Shown: positions 33,484-42,337, numbered from the stretch's first letter. The stretch is 64,000 bases of DNA from Poecilobothrus nobilitatus (GCA_947095535.1 OX352773.1:126077911-126141910), one strand, 5' to 3'. Notes: a model not told the origin generated them from the letters alone. Program-made: numbers and translations.

Positions 33484-33865
33484 ATGAGTTTTTTAAATAA
33501 CTTAAATAAAAAATTCGAGTCGCGAAAATTCAAAAGTACAGTCACAGTTTCAACTATGCTGTATAAAAAATTATATAAAATAGAGAGACTGATGAAGATA
33601 AATACTAAATTCGGAGAAAGGGTTACAGCAGAATTGGGAGAATTTAAGATATTTCTTCCAATACGATTTAATGCCCTTACACAGGATGAAATTACAAAAT
33701 TGGATGATGGATCATATGGATTGGTAAATTATGGTCACAAAGGAAAATCCTTTAATTTAAAAATTTTTAAAAAAGATGAATGGACTGGTAGTATGGAGCA
33801 CAACAGATGACGATGGTGAAGATGATGAAGACGCTGATATTCTTGAAGAAAACCAGGCCATATAA
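33484..33865 (+). pseudogene. Small Polinton protein with acidic tail (possible ssDNA-binding protein), frameshifted
   Basis: The ORF 33484-33810 encodes 108 aa with strand-rich text (FGERVTAELGEFKIFLPIRF, then YGLVNYGHKGKSFNLKIF). At about 33795 the frame shifts by one base. In the shifted frame an acidic tail of about twenty residues (DDDGEDDEDAD region) runs to TAA at 33863-33865. A compact basic/beta domain with an acidic C-terminus just downstream of the polymerase suggests a single-strand DNA-binding or processivity role. I do not recognise a named family. The apparent stop at 33808 is therefore probably a lesion. Confidence 0.55.
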
Positions 33866-34176
33866 TAATTATGTAATCAATACAAAATAAATAAATAAAT
33901 AAATATTTTGATTTTTATGATAATTATATAGTTTTCTTTTATTTTATAAATTGTATCTTAATTTTCAGGGCGCACTTTTTATAGGTTTTATAGGTTTATT
34001 TTTTAATTTTTTATAGGTTTTTTTTTTTTGCAAATTAGCTGAAAGGGTGGAAAAAATCAAAGCTAAAAAAAAAAAAAATATGTTACAGTAAAACTGTTCA
34101 TTCATTTTTATTTAATCATTATTAGTACATATCACAATTAAATCATAAAAATCATAAAAATAAAATAATAAAATGT
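33866..34176. other. Intergenic between convergent Polinton genes
   Basis: It is AT-rich and contains three tataggttt units (33978-34022) and poly-T/poly-A runs, likely the 3' ends of the converging transcripts. There is no gene. Confidence 0.5.
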
Positions 34177-34647
34177 TTACAATAGTGATTTTAATAAATA
34201 AACATTTTCAAAAGCGCACATACCAACATGATTGAATGAGCATCTTTGAGCAGGGGTATTTTGTTGCCTTTTTAAAAATTTTAGGCTTGTGTAATCTTGT
34301 CTGTTTAAATCTACAACATTATTATAATGTTTCAAAATGTTTTGAATCCAAATTCTCTTTTCATCACCCTTTACGTAAATGCAAGTATTGGTATTTATAA
34401 ACAATTTTAAAAAATTCATCACATCACAAAAACTTGTTTTACCATCAGACCATTTAAATCCATGGTGATTTTTTGTTAATCATTTATTGATATATTTTGA
34501 TTGTGACTCAAGTACGTGATAACTGTATGGAGGTTTAATTATGAAATGTTGAATTTCATTACTTGAAGTTAATATTGCAATTTCTTTTAGAATAAATTTG
34601 TTACTATTATCTCGGAAGCCTTGAATATCAAGTATTACATATTCCAT
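34177..34647 (-). pseudogene. Small Polinton nuclease-like protein, one in-frame stop
   Basis: Read from ATG at 34645-34647, the frame gives 156 codons with one internal TGA at 34480-34482. The N-terminus VILDIQGFRDN followed by FILKEIAIL resembles the first strand pair of RNase H-fold exonucleases (acidic residue in LDIQG). Then come IIKPPYSY, a HHGFKWSDG segment, CIYVKGDEKRIWIQNIL and a C-terminal CSFNHVGMCAFENV Cys/His patch. I recall this type as a common small Polinton gene. The nuclease role is inferred from the fold resemblance only. It is the last gene of the leftward block. Confidence 0.55.
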
Positions 34648-34797
34648 TGCTTAGATGTCTATAAAACAAGTAAATTAAAAATGTTACTCCAAAACAGAGT
34701 CGTATATAAAATGTATAAAACGATTTTAAATGATTGATTTTGTCTATTCAGTGATTGTTGTTGTAATTTCATTAGAAAAGCTAATTGATTTGTAATT

Positions 34798-36000
34798 TTA
34801 ATTTATTTTATTAACATCCACGCTCAAAGGTTGAAATTCAACTAGTCGATCGTGTAACAAAAGACAGTAGGCTGTGGTACTTGCTGGAATGCTACTTGCA
34901 GTTTTAAGCCGTATTTTAACATCAATTGACCCCGTTTTTAAATTTTCATTTTGATAACGAGTGTCTATTACGAAAATTGTACTACTTTTCTTAAACTCTT
35001 CCCATGTTAATAAAGGTTCAGGTATAGAATAATTATAATAATTGCAACGAAAGTTAATGTATGCCTCGTAAGCTATTCCATAACGATGTGTTTCAAAATT
35101 TAAATTCATATCTTCATATGGATAAGCTTCTGAATTTAAGAAAACTTTTAAATCTTCTACATCCAAATGATCAAATTTCGATGGATCTTCTTTAAGTTTA
35201 TTTAACTTATTTGTTTATAGAGCGAAAATAATGAAACGCGGCTTTTCAAGTTGAGTTGTAGTTTTAACGTTCCAAATATGATGGTTAGTATTTGACGGTA
35301 ATGTTGGATATTCATATAAATCCCAATTTCTAAAAGCTAATATAATTTTAGCATTATTATCAATATTCTTGTACAGGTTTAATTTGAAGGAATCAGCTAA
35401 ATTGATATGTTGTACTCGCCATTGCACTTTAAGTAATTGAATTTTCGGTTTTTCATTAATATCAGAGCAAAGTAAAGAGTTATCATCAGATCTTGAACGT
35501 ATCAAAATTAATTCATGTTTTGCATTCGGTATAATGTTTTTATGATCTTCAGCAAATCCCAAGAGTCTTTTCAATGGAACACAATAGTTAAAAAATTGTG
35601 TTTTTGAATCAATTGTTGCTTTGGGAGACCAACATGCATTCATAAGAGCTTGACTCTCATTTTCATTTAGCGAAATAAAATTTTTTAAACATGTTGTTAT
35701 ACCAACATTTCGACAATGATCAATTTCCTTCCCATTTAATTCATAGCGTACTTCTTCGAATAGAAATGCCATTGCGTTATTAATTAAATTTGTTTTTGTT
35801 GCAAGACTTCCATCTTGTTTTGAAATAAAGCCTTCAATATAAAGAATACTGGTAGACGGTAAGATATTTAGATTTTGATTTTGTATTTGTATGCGAATAA
35901 TATCGCTTTTATTAAATGAATCTGTGAATGCTGAATATGTGTGCCAATGAGCACTTGTTATACTTTGATCAATGACAGGGCTATGAAATAAATTATCCAT
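34798..36000 (-). pseudogene. MCP: Polinton major capsid protein (double jelly-roll), one in-frame stop
   Basis: This is the main shell protein of the putative virion. The frame from ATG at 36000 runs 400 codons to the stop at 34798. One TAA at about 35215 falls between FIIFAL and TNKLNK, splitting the first 261 and the last 131 codons. Family landmarks in order are FTDSFNKSDIIRI, NNAMAFLFEEVRYELNG with DHCRNVGI, LLGFAEDHKNIIPNAKHE, QWRVQHINL, QLEKPRFIIFAL, then FDHLDVEDLKVFLNSEAYPY, and a C-terminal AYCLLLHDRLVEF. The single stop is one substitution away from a Gln codon. It follows the 59-aa ORF by three bases, so it is co-transcribed. Confidence 0.92.
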
Positions 36001-36003
36001 TTT

Positions 36004-36183
36004 TTAAAACGTTTTTAATTTAAGGCCAATTGATTTTAAAAATTGTTGTCTTTCTATTGTTAGAGTTCCTTTGTTTATTCTGTGAGATCTTATTCCTCTT
36101 AACGTTGACATGCTATTAAAATGATCCTTGACGTGTGCTAAATATTTATTGTGTTTCTGATAATTATTATCATATATTATCAT
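36004..36183 (-). CDS. 59-aa ORF between minor and major capsid genes
   Basis: Its ATG at 36181-36183 overlaps the TGA of the minor capsid gene (36180-36182), and it ends three bases before the major capsid ATG. The product is basic, with RGIRSHRINKG and a C-terminal QQFLKSIGLKLK. A short, basic ORF in this place with an FLxSLGL-type ending is, from memory, common in insect Polintons, which supports it as a real gene. Its function is unknown. A virion-assembly or DNA-associated role fits the context and charge but is a guess. Confidence 0.62.
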   Translation of the reverse strand: MIIYDNNYQKHNKYLAHVKDHFNSMSTLRGIRSHRINKGTLTIERQQFLKSIGLKLKTF

Positions 36184-36879
36184 TTTTCCTGTTTTTTCAA
36201 GTGCAAGCGCACTGTTATAGTTTCATCTCGAAAATTAATTAAATTACCGTTCTGGTCGAGTAATTTTATGTTTATCGATTTGATTTGATTGACAGCTACT
36301 GGTAAATAGATAAGATTTCCAGGAACTTCAATTATTTTATAGCCGGGGCCTATTAATTAAAAATTCATGTAAAATATGTACTCTCTGATCATTAATATAT
36401 GTTCCTTGAATAATGTTGCATTCAACTCGTATAATATTAATTTTGTTTATATCAACAGGAAGATCTGAAATATTCCACTTATTTGGTTTTAATCTTCTTT
36501 TACTAAAACCTAACAATCCACCAATAGTGTCTTCTCGTTCAAAATCAATCTCTTCATCGGAAAAAATTTCACAATTTAATGTATTATTGTTAGCTTTTAT
36601 ATAGAGTTTCCGTTTTTCAGTTTTTGTATTTGTAATTTCTAGTTTCTTCTTAAGAAAATCTTCGATATCTTCAATTTCATAGGAACCTGTTGGAAGAATG
36701 ATGCTTTTATCCCCAATAAGAAATCTATTATTTCCTTCATCTACATTCGGTATAGAATTGTATGTCTGAAAATCAACTAATGCACAAACATATTCCCCTT
36801 CTAAATCTATGGGTGGAAAATATTCTGCTGTTAGTACAGAAATTTTACCATTTAAGGTAAACGTTAATGGTTGCTCTTA
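36180..36879 (-). pseudogene. mCP: Polinton minor capsid (penton-like, single jelly-roll) protein, broken
   Basis: This caps the vertices of the putative capsid. Reading leftward from 36876: LTFTLNGKISVLTAEYFPP, YVCALVDFQTYNSIPNV, LPTGSYEIEDIEDFL, IGGLLGFSKRRL and RVECNIIQGTYIND, in one frame to a stop at 36337-36339. The tail (GPGYKIIEVPG, IYLPV, INFRDETITVRLHLKK) continues in another frame to TGA at 36180-36182, so a frameshift lies near 36355. An in-frame TAA at 36877-36879 precedes the open part. The text upstream (RFNNCLIG) looks like the true N-terminus but has no ATG. Confidence 0.82.
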
Positions 36880-36889
36880 ACCAATTAAA

Positions 36890-37196
36890 CAATTATTGAA
36901 ACGTATTATCTTTTATATAACCATTATCATAATTTATTATAAATTAAATTACCTACACATATATATACAATTTATGATGAAAATTCAATTTTAATTTCAA
37001 TAACCTTAAATTTCATTTAAAAATCATATGATTTTTAACAAGAAAATAAAAAACAAACCTTGAACTTAAAATTTGAATTGCATAATAATAAAAACTATGA
37101 TTCTATTCAATATCTCTATTGAAAGAAAACAAAAATAGCCTTGAATTTACTTTTTTGTCACGCTTAAAAAGAAAAAAAAAGTGATATATTTCTTAT
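36890..37196. other. Intergenic within the leftward Polinton block
   Basis: It is AT-rich, with no ORF on either strand. On the minus strand ggttatataaaagataatac (about 36905-36925) is a TATA-like site upstream of the minor capsid gene. Confidence 0.45.
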
Positions 37197-37613
37197 TCAT
37201 TTTTTATTTTGCTTATAAAAAATAGTATTAGATAAGAAAGTTAAACATAAATGACCACAATTGTATGTATTAAATTTTTGATATTTATAATAATTATATG
37301 AAAGCTTATTTCCTAAATATTTTACAATTTCATTTGGTGGTTTTAAATTTCCAAAGCTATCAAAATATTTTATATCATTTAAATTCTTATAATATGCTAC
37401 CCAATGAGTTCCATCTCCGATTGAGTTATCTAAATTGACGATTCCACATTCACATTTCCAAGGTTTAGTTTTAGGAAGATCGTCTCTCATAAAAACTCCA
37501 CGAAAATATTTTAAGTATTTGGTTCCAAAATTATTTAAATCAATATTGGTTAAAGCCCGTTTGGGTAGCAAACTTAGCGGTTTTTTGATGTCAGAAATAA
37601 TCCAAGTCCCAGT
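37197..37613 (-). CDS. PRO: Polinton adenain-like cysteine protease (PRO), no clear start codon
   Basis: This is a maturation protease of the adenain/Ulp1 fold. In the open frame 37613-37197: LPKRALTNIDL, FRGVFMRDDLP, CECGIVNLDNS, then GDGTHWVAYY (catalytic His), KYFDSFGNLKPP (acidic member) and TYNCGHLCLTFL (nucleophile Cys in the NCG). All three catalytic positions are present. No ATG lies in frame between the upstream TAA (37614-37616) and the first conserved residues; TTG at 37569-37571 is the first near-cognate codon. The start is lost, non-AUG, or supplied by frameshifting from the overlapping upstream gene. The domain itself is unbroken. Confidence 0.85.
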   Translation of the reverse strand, partial: TGTWIISDIKKPLSLLPKRALTNIDLNNFGTKYLKYFRGVFMRDDLPKTKPWKCECGIVNLDNSIGDGTHWVAYYKNLNDIKYFDSFGNLKPPNEIVKYLGNKLSYNYYKYQKFNTYNCGHLCLTFLSNTIFYKQNKK

Positions 37614-38393
37614 TTATATGGTTTTAAATGTAAACCCCTTCCTCTTAGAGCAATAGCTTCCATTGTTTTATTATGACGTTCACTTTCATTTAACTGCACC
37701 TTAGCATTTTTAGCATCAGTAACAGCTTTAGTTATACCAGCAGCACCACCTGCAAGAGCTCCGACAGCTGATAAACCTGCGAATATTGGAATTAATGGTA
37801 GAATGCCACCAGTTTTAGGAACAGAATTTAATTGATTTTCTATATTTGCTTATATTTCTAGCAGCTTTCAGCGCAATTTTGATAGCGTCATTTTGCTTAT
37901 TAGGTTTATACTCTTTAATAGCTATTCTAGCTTCTTGAATGACTCTTCTTAAGGGTTGCTTTTTCGGTGCTTTCTTTGCTTCCTTCTTGCAACCCATACC
38001 AAGTCTAATTTTTGTCTTCATTGCGTTTATAACAAGAAATCCGTTTGCTTTTTCACTTAAAGTTGAATCACGCGATTTAACTCTTTGCCAAGCTTTCTCA
38101 GCTAATATTTTATCAGCTATATGACGATCAGAAATATTACTATGTTTAGAATATGCAATATCGTGTTCACGACATGCATCATCTAATTGGTTTATTCCTT
38201 TATCCCCACGTTCTAGACGTTTTTTAAGTTTTGTTCCTGGTCCACAATAATTATATCCAGGTAGATGTGCTTCAAATGGTAATTTATTAATTATGGAATT
38301 TAATACACCACCTTTCTTTTTGATTTACAACTGATTGCATTTCTCTTGTAACTGATCATATTTAATCTTATATCGGTGACAGTTCAATATGGA
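37574..38393 (-). pseudogene. Phospholipase A2-domain Polinton protein with membrane/basic tail, broken
   Basis: The open frame 38324-37815 has GYNYCGPGTKLKKRL (calcium-binding loop YCGPG), DDACREHDIAYSKH (catalytic His-Asp pair) and SDRHIADKILAEKAW. This is the layout of the phospholipase A2-like domain used by parvovirus-type virions to leave endosomes. A lysine-rich stretch follows (GCKKEAKKAPKKQPLRR). After a frameshift near 37855 the tail reads IFAGLSAVGALAGGAAGITKA, a hydrophobic Gly/Ala segment, then LRGRGLHLKPYKLGLGLFL, to TAA at 37574. An in-frame TAA at 38325-38327 interrupts the N-terminus. The tail resembles adenovirus pVI/pX-type minor virion proteins in composition only. It is divergent from the ATPase gene, about 60 bp away. 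Confidence 0.78.
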
Positions 38394-38450
38394 TTGTTTT
38401 GATTAAGACATATAAATATAGTTTTATATGAAATTGATTTAGTTGCTAAA

Positions 38451-39057
38451 ATGAAGTTTATCAAAAAAGGTGAAACAATAAAGATTATGAATTTTGATGA
38501 GAAATGTAATATTATTAAAGAGTATAAGAAACACGGAGAAATACTACCAAACAGGATTAATTGTTGGACCATCTAATTGTGGTAAAACAAATGTCATGTT
38601 AAGCATGTTATTAGATCCAAAAGGTCTTAAATTTCAAAGTATATACAGTTATTCGAAATCATTACACCAGCCAAAGTATCAGTATTTTAAAAAAATTATA
38701 AAACGTATTAAAGGAATGGGATATAATGAATTTTCAAATAATTCAGATGTAGTTAAACCATCAGAATCCCGACGGCATCAAAACGTCGACAGTTTCTATT
38801 TATGTCAATCATATACTCGAATTCCTAAACATTTAATAAGAGATAATGCAAATTTTATAATTTTATTTAAGCAATATGATTTAAATTTAAAGCATATCTA
38901 TAATGATCATGTTAATGCAGATATGTCCTTTAAGCAATTTAAAGATATATGCACACATTGTTGGCGAAATAGCTATGGATTTTTACTTATTGATAAAGAT
39001 AGAGCTTTAAATAATGGTCGCTATAAAAGAAATTTTGAAAAATGTGTTCAATTATAA
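38451..39057 (+). pseudogene. ATP: Polinton FtsK/HerA-type packaging ATPase, frameshifted, Walker B region missing
   Basis: This is the motor that would pump DNA into capsids. The ATG at 38451 opens MKFIKKGETIKIMNFDEK. A one-base shift near 38550 moves to the frame of 38494-39057. Walker A is GPSNCGKT (about 38566-38589). Later conserved text is NVDSFYLCQSYTRIPKHLIR, DNANFIILFKQYDLNLKHIY and GFLLIDKD. Between VVKPSESR and RHQNVDSF, where family members carry the Walker B strand (hydrophobic run ending Asp-Asp), this copy jumps straight on. An in-frame deletion of roughly thirty codons near 38768 is the simplest reading. Predicted inactive. Confidence 0.82.
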
Positions 39058-39075
39058 ACATATATAATATACCGT

Positions 39076-39190
39076 TCACAACAACAACAGATCAGATCAA
39101 CAACAGCAGCATATCAGATCAGGAACAACAACAGATCAGATCAGACCAGTTTCGATTCAATACAGATCAGGTCAGATCAGTTGCAGTTCA
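39076..39190 (+). repeat. CAGATCAGATCA-type short repeats before the DUF8207-like gene
   Basis: cagatcagatcaacaacagc, atatcagatcagg, cagatcagatcagaccag and cagatcaggtcagatcag occur within 115 bp, after a tatataatatacc TATA-like site (39060-39073). They occupy the probable 5' leader. Several contain the TCAGA/TCAGT initiator-like core, so transcription may start at more than one point. Confidence 0.6.
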
Positions 39191-39204
39191 ATAGCAGTTC
39201 AATC

Positions 39205-40148
39205 ATGAATAAAACCTTTAATGAAAAAGTCTTAAAAGACATAATTAAAACGAGAAAAAATTTGCAAAGGAAATATAAAACATTAAAAACTGGAAAAATA
39301 GCAGAGGAGCAATATTTGGAGGAAACATTTAAGCCAATTGTAGAGCCAATTAAAAAATTAACTAATATTGTGAAAAAGCAGGAAGTGAAACCGGAAGATG
39401 AATCCAAAACTACTGATAATGATAAAATTAGTATGACATCATTCATGCAAAAACGGAAACACCAAAGAAAAAGAAATCAGATTTTGAAAGTTTTAAGACA
39501 TCAACACCTAACACTACTACATTTTCAACTTCTAAATTGACTGCCGATTCATCATCATCATCATCATCACCTTTATACAGCTATAATAAATCAGAAATTG
39601 ATAAGAGTTATGGACCATATCTTGACCTAAAATCGAACATAAGAAAATTAGGTAATTCAACGTTTAGTATTAATGAAAATAATCATAACATAATTATTAA
39701 TGGTGAGACCTTTGAGGGAACTGAAGGTTTGCATAATCTTATATTTAAAAAGAAACCAGTGAATTATACTGAAAATGATTTAAAACAGTATCAAAGGATT
39801 TTGGAAAAAACTAATGCTCATAGGAGAAATTATGATTCATTGGAACAAATTAAAGGAAATAAGGGTTATAAATATCAAAATATTATAAAACACCTGTATA
39901 AACATGAATATAATACGAGAACTAAAAAAGGAAATTCTTATTCTAATAAAAATTTATTAGCATTGCCACGCTCTTCTAATATGTTATATTCAAACCGCCC
40001 GATTCAATATACTTATTGGGATGACCCTAATGAATTAGTTGATAGATTGGAGCTTTTGATTGCATCAGAAATGTCTGGTAACAATAATCATCATAATGAA
40101 ATCAATTCCATTATTGAAGAACTCAGAGAAGCTAATATAATTGAGTAA
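39205..40148 (+). pseudogene. Conserved Polinton protein (DUF8207-like), one frameshift
   Basis: The ATG at 39205 opens a lysine-rich, probably coiled-coil N-terminus (RKNLQRKYKTLKTGK, IVEPIKKLTNIVKK). A frame change near 39450 leads into the frame ending at 40148. The conserved C-terminal part reads GPYLDLKSNIRKLGNS, GTEGLHNLIFKKKP and YWDDPNELVDRLELLIASE with GNNNHHNEINSIIEELREA. That signature is, from memory, common in insect Polintons (DUF8207). The function is unknown; because it follows the ATPase, a virion role is possible. A serine run (39541-39565) lies at the frame junction. Confidence 0.72.
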
Positions 40149-40275
40149 TAAATATTTTAAAGTAACACTTACATGATGACAATTGACAAATTTGGTCATA
40201 CTTGAGCTCAACCATATAAAAATAAACCCTTAAACAGCCATATAATAAGTTTTCCTTTAACTTCAGAAGGAAATT

Positions 40276-40662
40276 ATGATCTTCAAAATAAGCAATTCGC
40301 AAATGTTAGAACATCCAACAGATGTTGTAACAAAAAGTTATATTGATAATCAATTCGATATTCATGATGAAAGTATAACAAATCTTTTTATAGATTTTCA
40401 AAGAGAAAATGCTGACTGGGTAAATACACAACTTTCAGATGCAAATAAAACCATAAAACAATATACTGAAAATGAAATTAGCAAATTAGATGATAAATTA
40501 AAAACTTTTATTGAAGAAAAAATTGAAAGACATAATTCGTTTATCTGGAGCAGCATGGAAAAGGAAATTAAAAATGCTATGCATTTCGTAGATACGAATG
40601 CTGCAGAAATTCTTAAAAACTTTGAACTTCGAATAAAACTTTTGGAAACAAATAGTAAATAA
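40276..40662 (+). CDS. Unknown 128-aa coiled-coil protein of the Polinton
   Basis: This is an intact frame from ATG 40276. The middle and C-terminal parts are heptad-rich and charged (QYTENEISKLDDKLKTFIEEK, then IKNAMHFVDTNAAEILKNFE), suggesting a helical oligomer. A tataaaaataaaccc site (about 40215) and an initiator-like acttcag (40259) lie upstream. I do not recognise a family. A short trimeric or dimeric helical protein could be a fibre, scaffold or adaptor; that is a guess. Confidence 0.65.
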   Translation: MIFKISNSQMLEHPTDVVTKSYIDNQFDIHDESITNLFIDFQRENADWVNTQLSDANKTIKQYTENEISKLDDKLKTFIEEKIERHNSFIWSSMEKEIKNAMHFVDTNAAEILKNFELRIKLLETNSK

Positions 40663-40704
40663 ATTTGTAACAATCAGTCTGTACTAAAGATTTAGGCATT
40701 AAAC

Positions 40705-40995
40705 ATGGATATATCACGAATCGGATATAAATTGAATAATTTTCTAAATATATATGAAGATATTCTATTAGAAGAACATTATACTGAATTAAAAGATCAT
40801 TTTAATTTTTTGGTGCAGTTCAAAAATTCAGTGCAGTTAGAAACAAGAAATCATAGTATTCACTATACTATATGCCTATATGCGTCAGATTCATCTGATT
40901 CATACCCAGATACATGTCCATGTATGTCGGCTGAACGAATAATGATAAGAATTGTGAAATTAATGAAATTATATGAGAGAATTAAAAATAAATAA
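40705..40995 (+). CDS. Unknown 96-aa protein of the Polinton
   Basis: This is an intact frame starting 43 bp after the previous stop. It is mostly helical-looking, with SIHYTICLYASDSS, a CPCM pair of cysteines and a basic helix RIMIRIVKLMKLYERIKNK at the end. No family is recognised. Being open in an element with many broken genes makes it worth noting. It is followed by an A-run (41010-41024). Confidence 0.6.
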   Translation: MDISRIGYKLNNFLNIYEDILLEEHYTELKDHFNFLVQFKNSVQLETRNHSIHYTICLYASDSSDSYPDTCPCMSAERIMIRIVKLMKLYERIKNK

Positions 40996-41054
40996 AACTA
41001 TTTAAATTAAAAAAAAAAAAAAATAAGCATTATAATTATTGTTTTATATTTAAA

Positions 41055-41420
41055 ATGAGTCAGAGTGAGGTGGTTGATTTATTTGAATGGCTTAACATTT
41101 TGGATTCCTCTGAAGAGAGTGATGTAGAGAAGGAGGAGGAGGAAGTGAAAGACGATGGCCAAAAGCTGATGAAAAGAGTTCGTTTTGATTTAAAACCTCA
41201 AATCCATATATTGTACACATGGAACTCTGCGCATAAATTAGCTCGACAAAAATATTGGGAGATTATAGCTCTAGATCGAGTAAGATTTAATAAAAGAATT
41301 GAAAATACTGATAACCTTATCTCTAAAGTTTTAAATAAAAACCATCGTCAGCATATTTTTAATGACAGATTTTCTAATTACAACCTCATAACAGAAATAA
41401 AACTAGATCATTCATCATGA
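41055..41420 (+). CDS. PPP1R15/GADD34-like PP1 regulatory protein (eIF2alpha phosphatase recruiter)
   Basis: This is an intact 121-aa ORF. After an acidic stretch (residues 19-35) comes KRVRF (RVxF PP1-docking motif, residues 41-44). The PPP1R15 core pattern follows without a gap: Ile-His 50-51, Trp56, Ala59, Ala63-Arg64, Trp68-Glu69, Ala72, Asp74-Arg75, Arg77-Phe78 and Arg81-Ile82. In PPP1R15 proteins this segment binds the phosphatase PP1 and G-actin and directs dephosphorylation of eIF2alpha, restarting translation. The distance from the RVxF Phe to the second Trp (24 residues) equals that of human GADD34 as I remember it. Large DNA viruses carry genes of this type. Its stop overlaps the integrase ATG by four bases, so it belongs to the Polinton. 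Activity is inferred. Confidence 0.82.
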   Translation: MSQSEVVDLFEWLNILDSSEESDVEKEEEEVKDDGQKLMKRVRFDLKPQIHILYTWNSAHKLARQKYWEIIALDRVRFNKRIENTDNLISKVLNKNHRQHIFNDRFSNYNLITEIKLDHSS

Positions 41421-42337
41421 CTAAGAGAGAGGTTGTTGAAGAATTACATAAGCCAGCTCGAAAAAATTTTAAAAGGCGTAGAGTAATTATCAAAGGTTAT
41501 GATGATCTCTGGCAAGCAGATTTGGTAGAAATGGGTTTATATGCTAAAGAAAATAAAACATTTCGATTCTTACTAACCGTAATCGATACCTTTTCGAAAT
41601 ATGCCTGGGCTATTCCAATAAAAAATAAAACAGCTCAAAATGTTGCTCAGGCAATGCAATCAATTTTCACAAAATTTAACAGATATCCAAAAAACCTTCA
41701 GACTGATGATGGAAAAGAATTCTTCAACATAACTTTTAAAAATTTAATGAGAAATTATAAAATCAATCATTACTCAACTTTTAGCTCATTAAAAGCATCT
41801 ATTGTAGAGCGCTTTAATCGTACTTTAAAAGAAAAAATGTGGAAAGAATTCAGCTTTAATGGAAATTACAAATGGATAGGCATAATTGAAAGTTTAGTTC
41901 ATCAATATAATCACAAAAAACATCGCACAATTGGAAGATCTCCATCAGATATAAATGAAAAAAATGCTAATGAGCTGCTGTCAAGTGTTTATAATCATAT
42001 AAAAATTTCACCACCGGCTAAATTCAAAATTGGTGACTCAGTTCGGATAAGCAAGTTTAAACACGTTTTTGAAAAAGGTTATACACCCAATTGGACAACT
42101 GAAATATTTAAGATAAGGAAAGTGCAAATTACTAATCCCGTAACATATTTGCTAGAAGATTATCAACACAATCCAATAGAAGGAAGCTTTTATGAAGCAG
42201 AACTATTAAAAACAAAAATTAAAGATATTTACTTAATTGAAAAAATATTAAAATATAAGGATGATAAAGCTTTTGTTAAATGGCTTGGGTTTCCTTCAAG
42301 TCATAATTCATGGATAAATAAAACAGATTTAATTTAA
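41417..42337 (+). CDS. INT: Polinton DDE integrase with C-terminal chromodomain, intact
   Basis: This is a retroviral-type integrase that joins the element ends to target DNA and makes the 6-bp duplication. Its 306 aa are open from ATG 41417. The catalytic triad is Asp35 (WQADLVEM), Asp97 (LQTDDGKEF) and Glu131 (SIVERFNRTLKE). KPARKNFKRRRVIIKGYDD precedes the core; no HHCC zinc-binding domain is seen in this ORF. FKIGDSVRISKFKHVFEKGY is the usual C-terminal SH3-like segment. The last 45-50 residues (LIEKILKYKDDKAFVKWLGF, then SWINKTDLI) form a chromodomain. A near-identical damaged relative lies at 60116-60745. Its end overlaps the convergent secreted-protein gene by nine bases. Confidence 0.95.
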   Translation: MTKREVVEELHKPARKNFKRRRVIIKGYDDLWQADLVEMGLYAKENKTFRFLLTVIDTFSKYAWAIPIKNKTAQNVAQAMQSIFTKFNRYPKNLQTDDGKEFFNITFKNLMRNYKINHYSTFSSLKASIVERFNRTLKEKMWKEFSFNGNYKWIGIIESLVHQYNHKKHRTIGRSPSDINEKNANELLSSVYNHIKISPPAKFKIGDSVRISKFKHVFEKGYTPNWTTEIFKIRKVQITNPVTYLLEDYQHNPIEGSFYEAELLKTKIKDIYLIEKILKYKDDKAFVKWLGFPSSHNSWINKTDLI

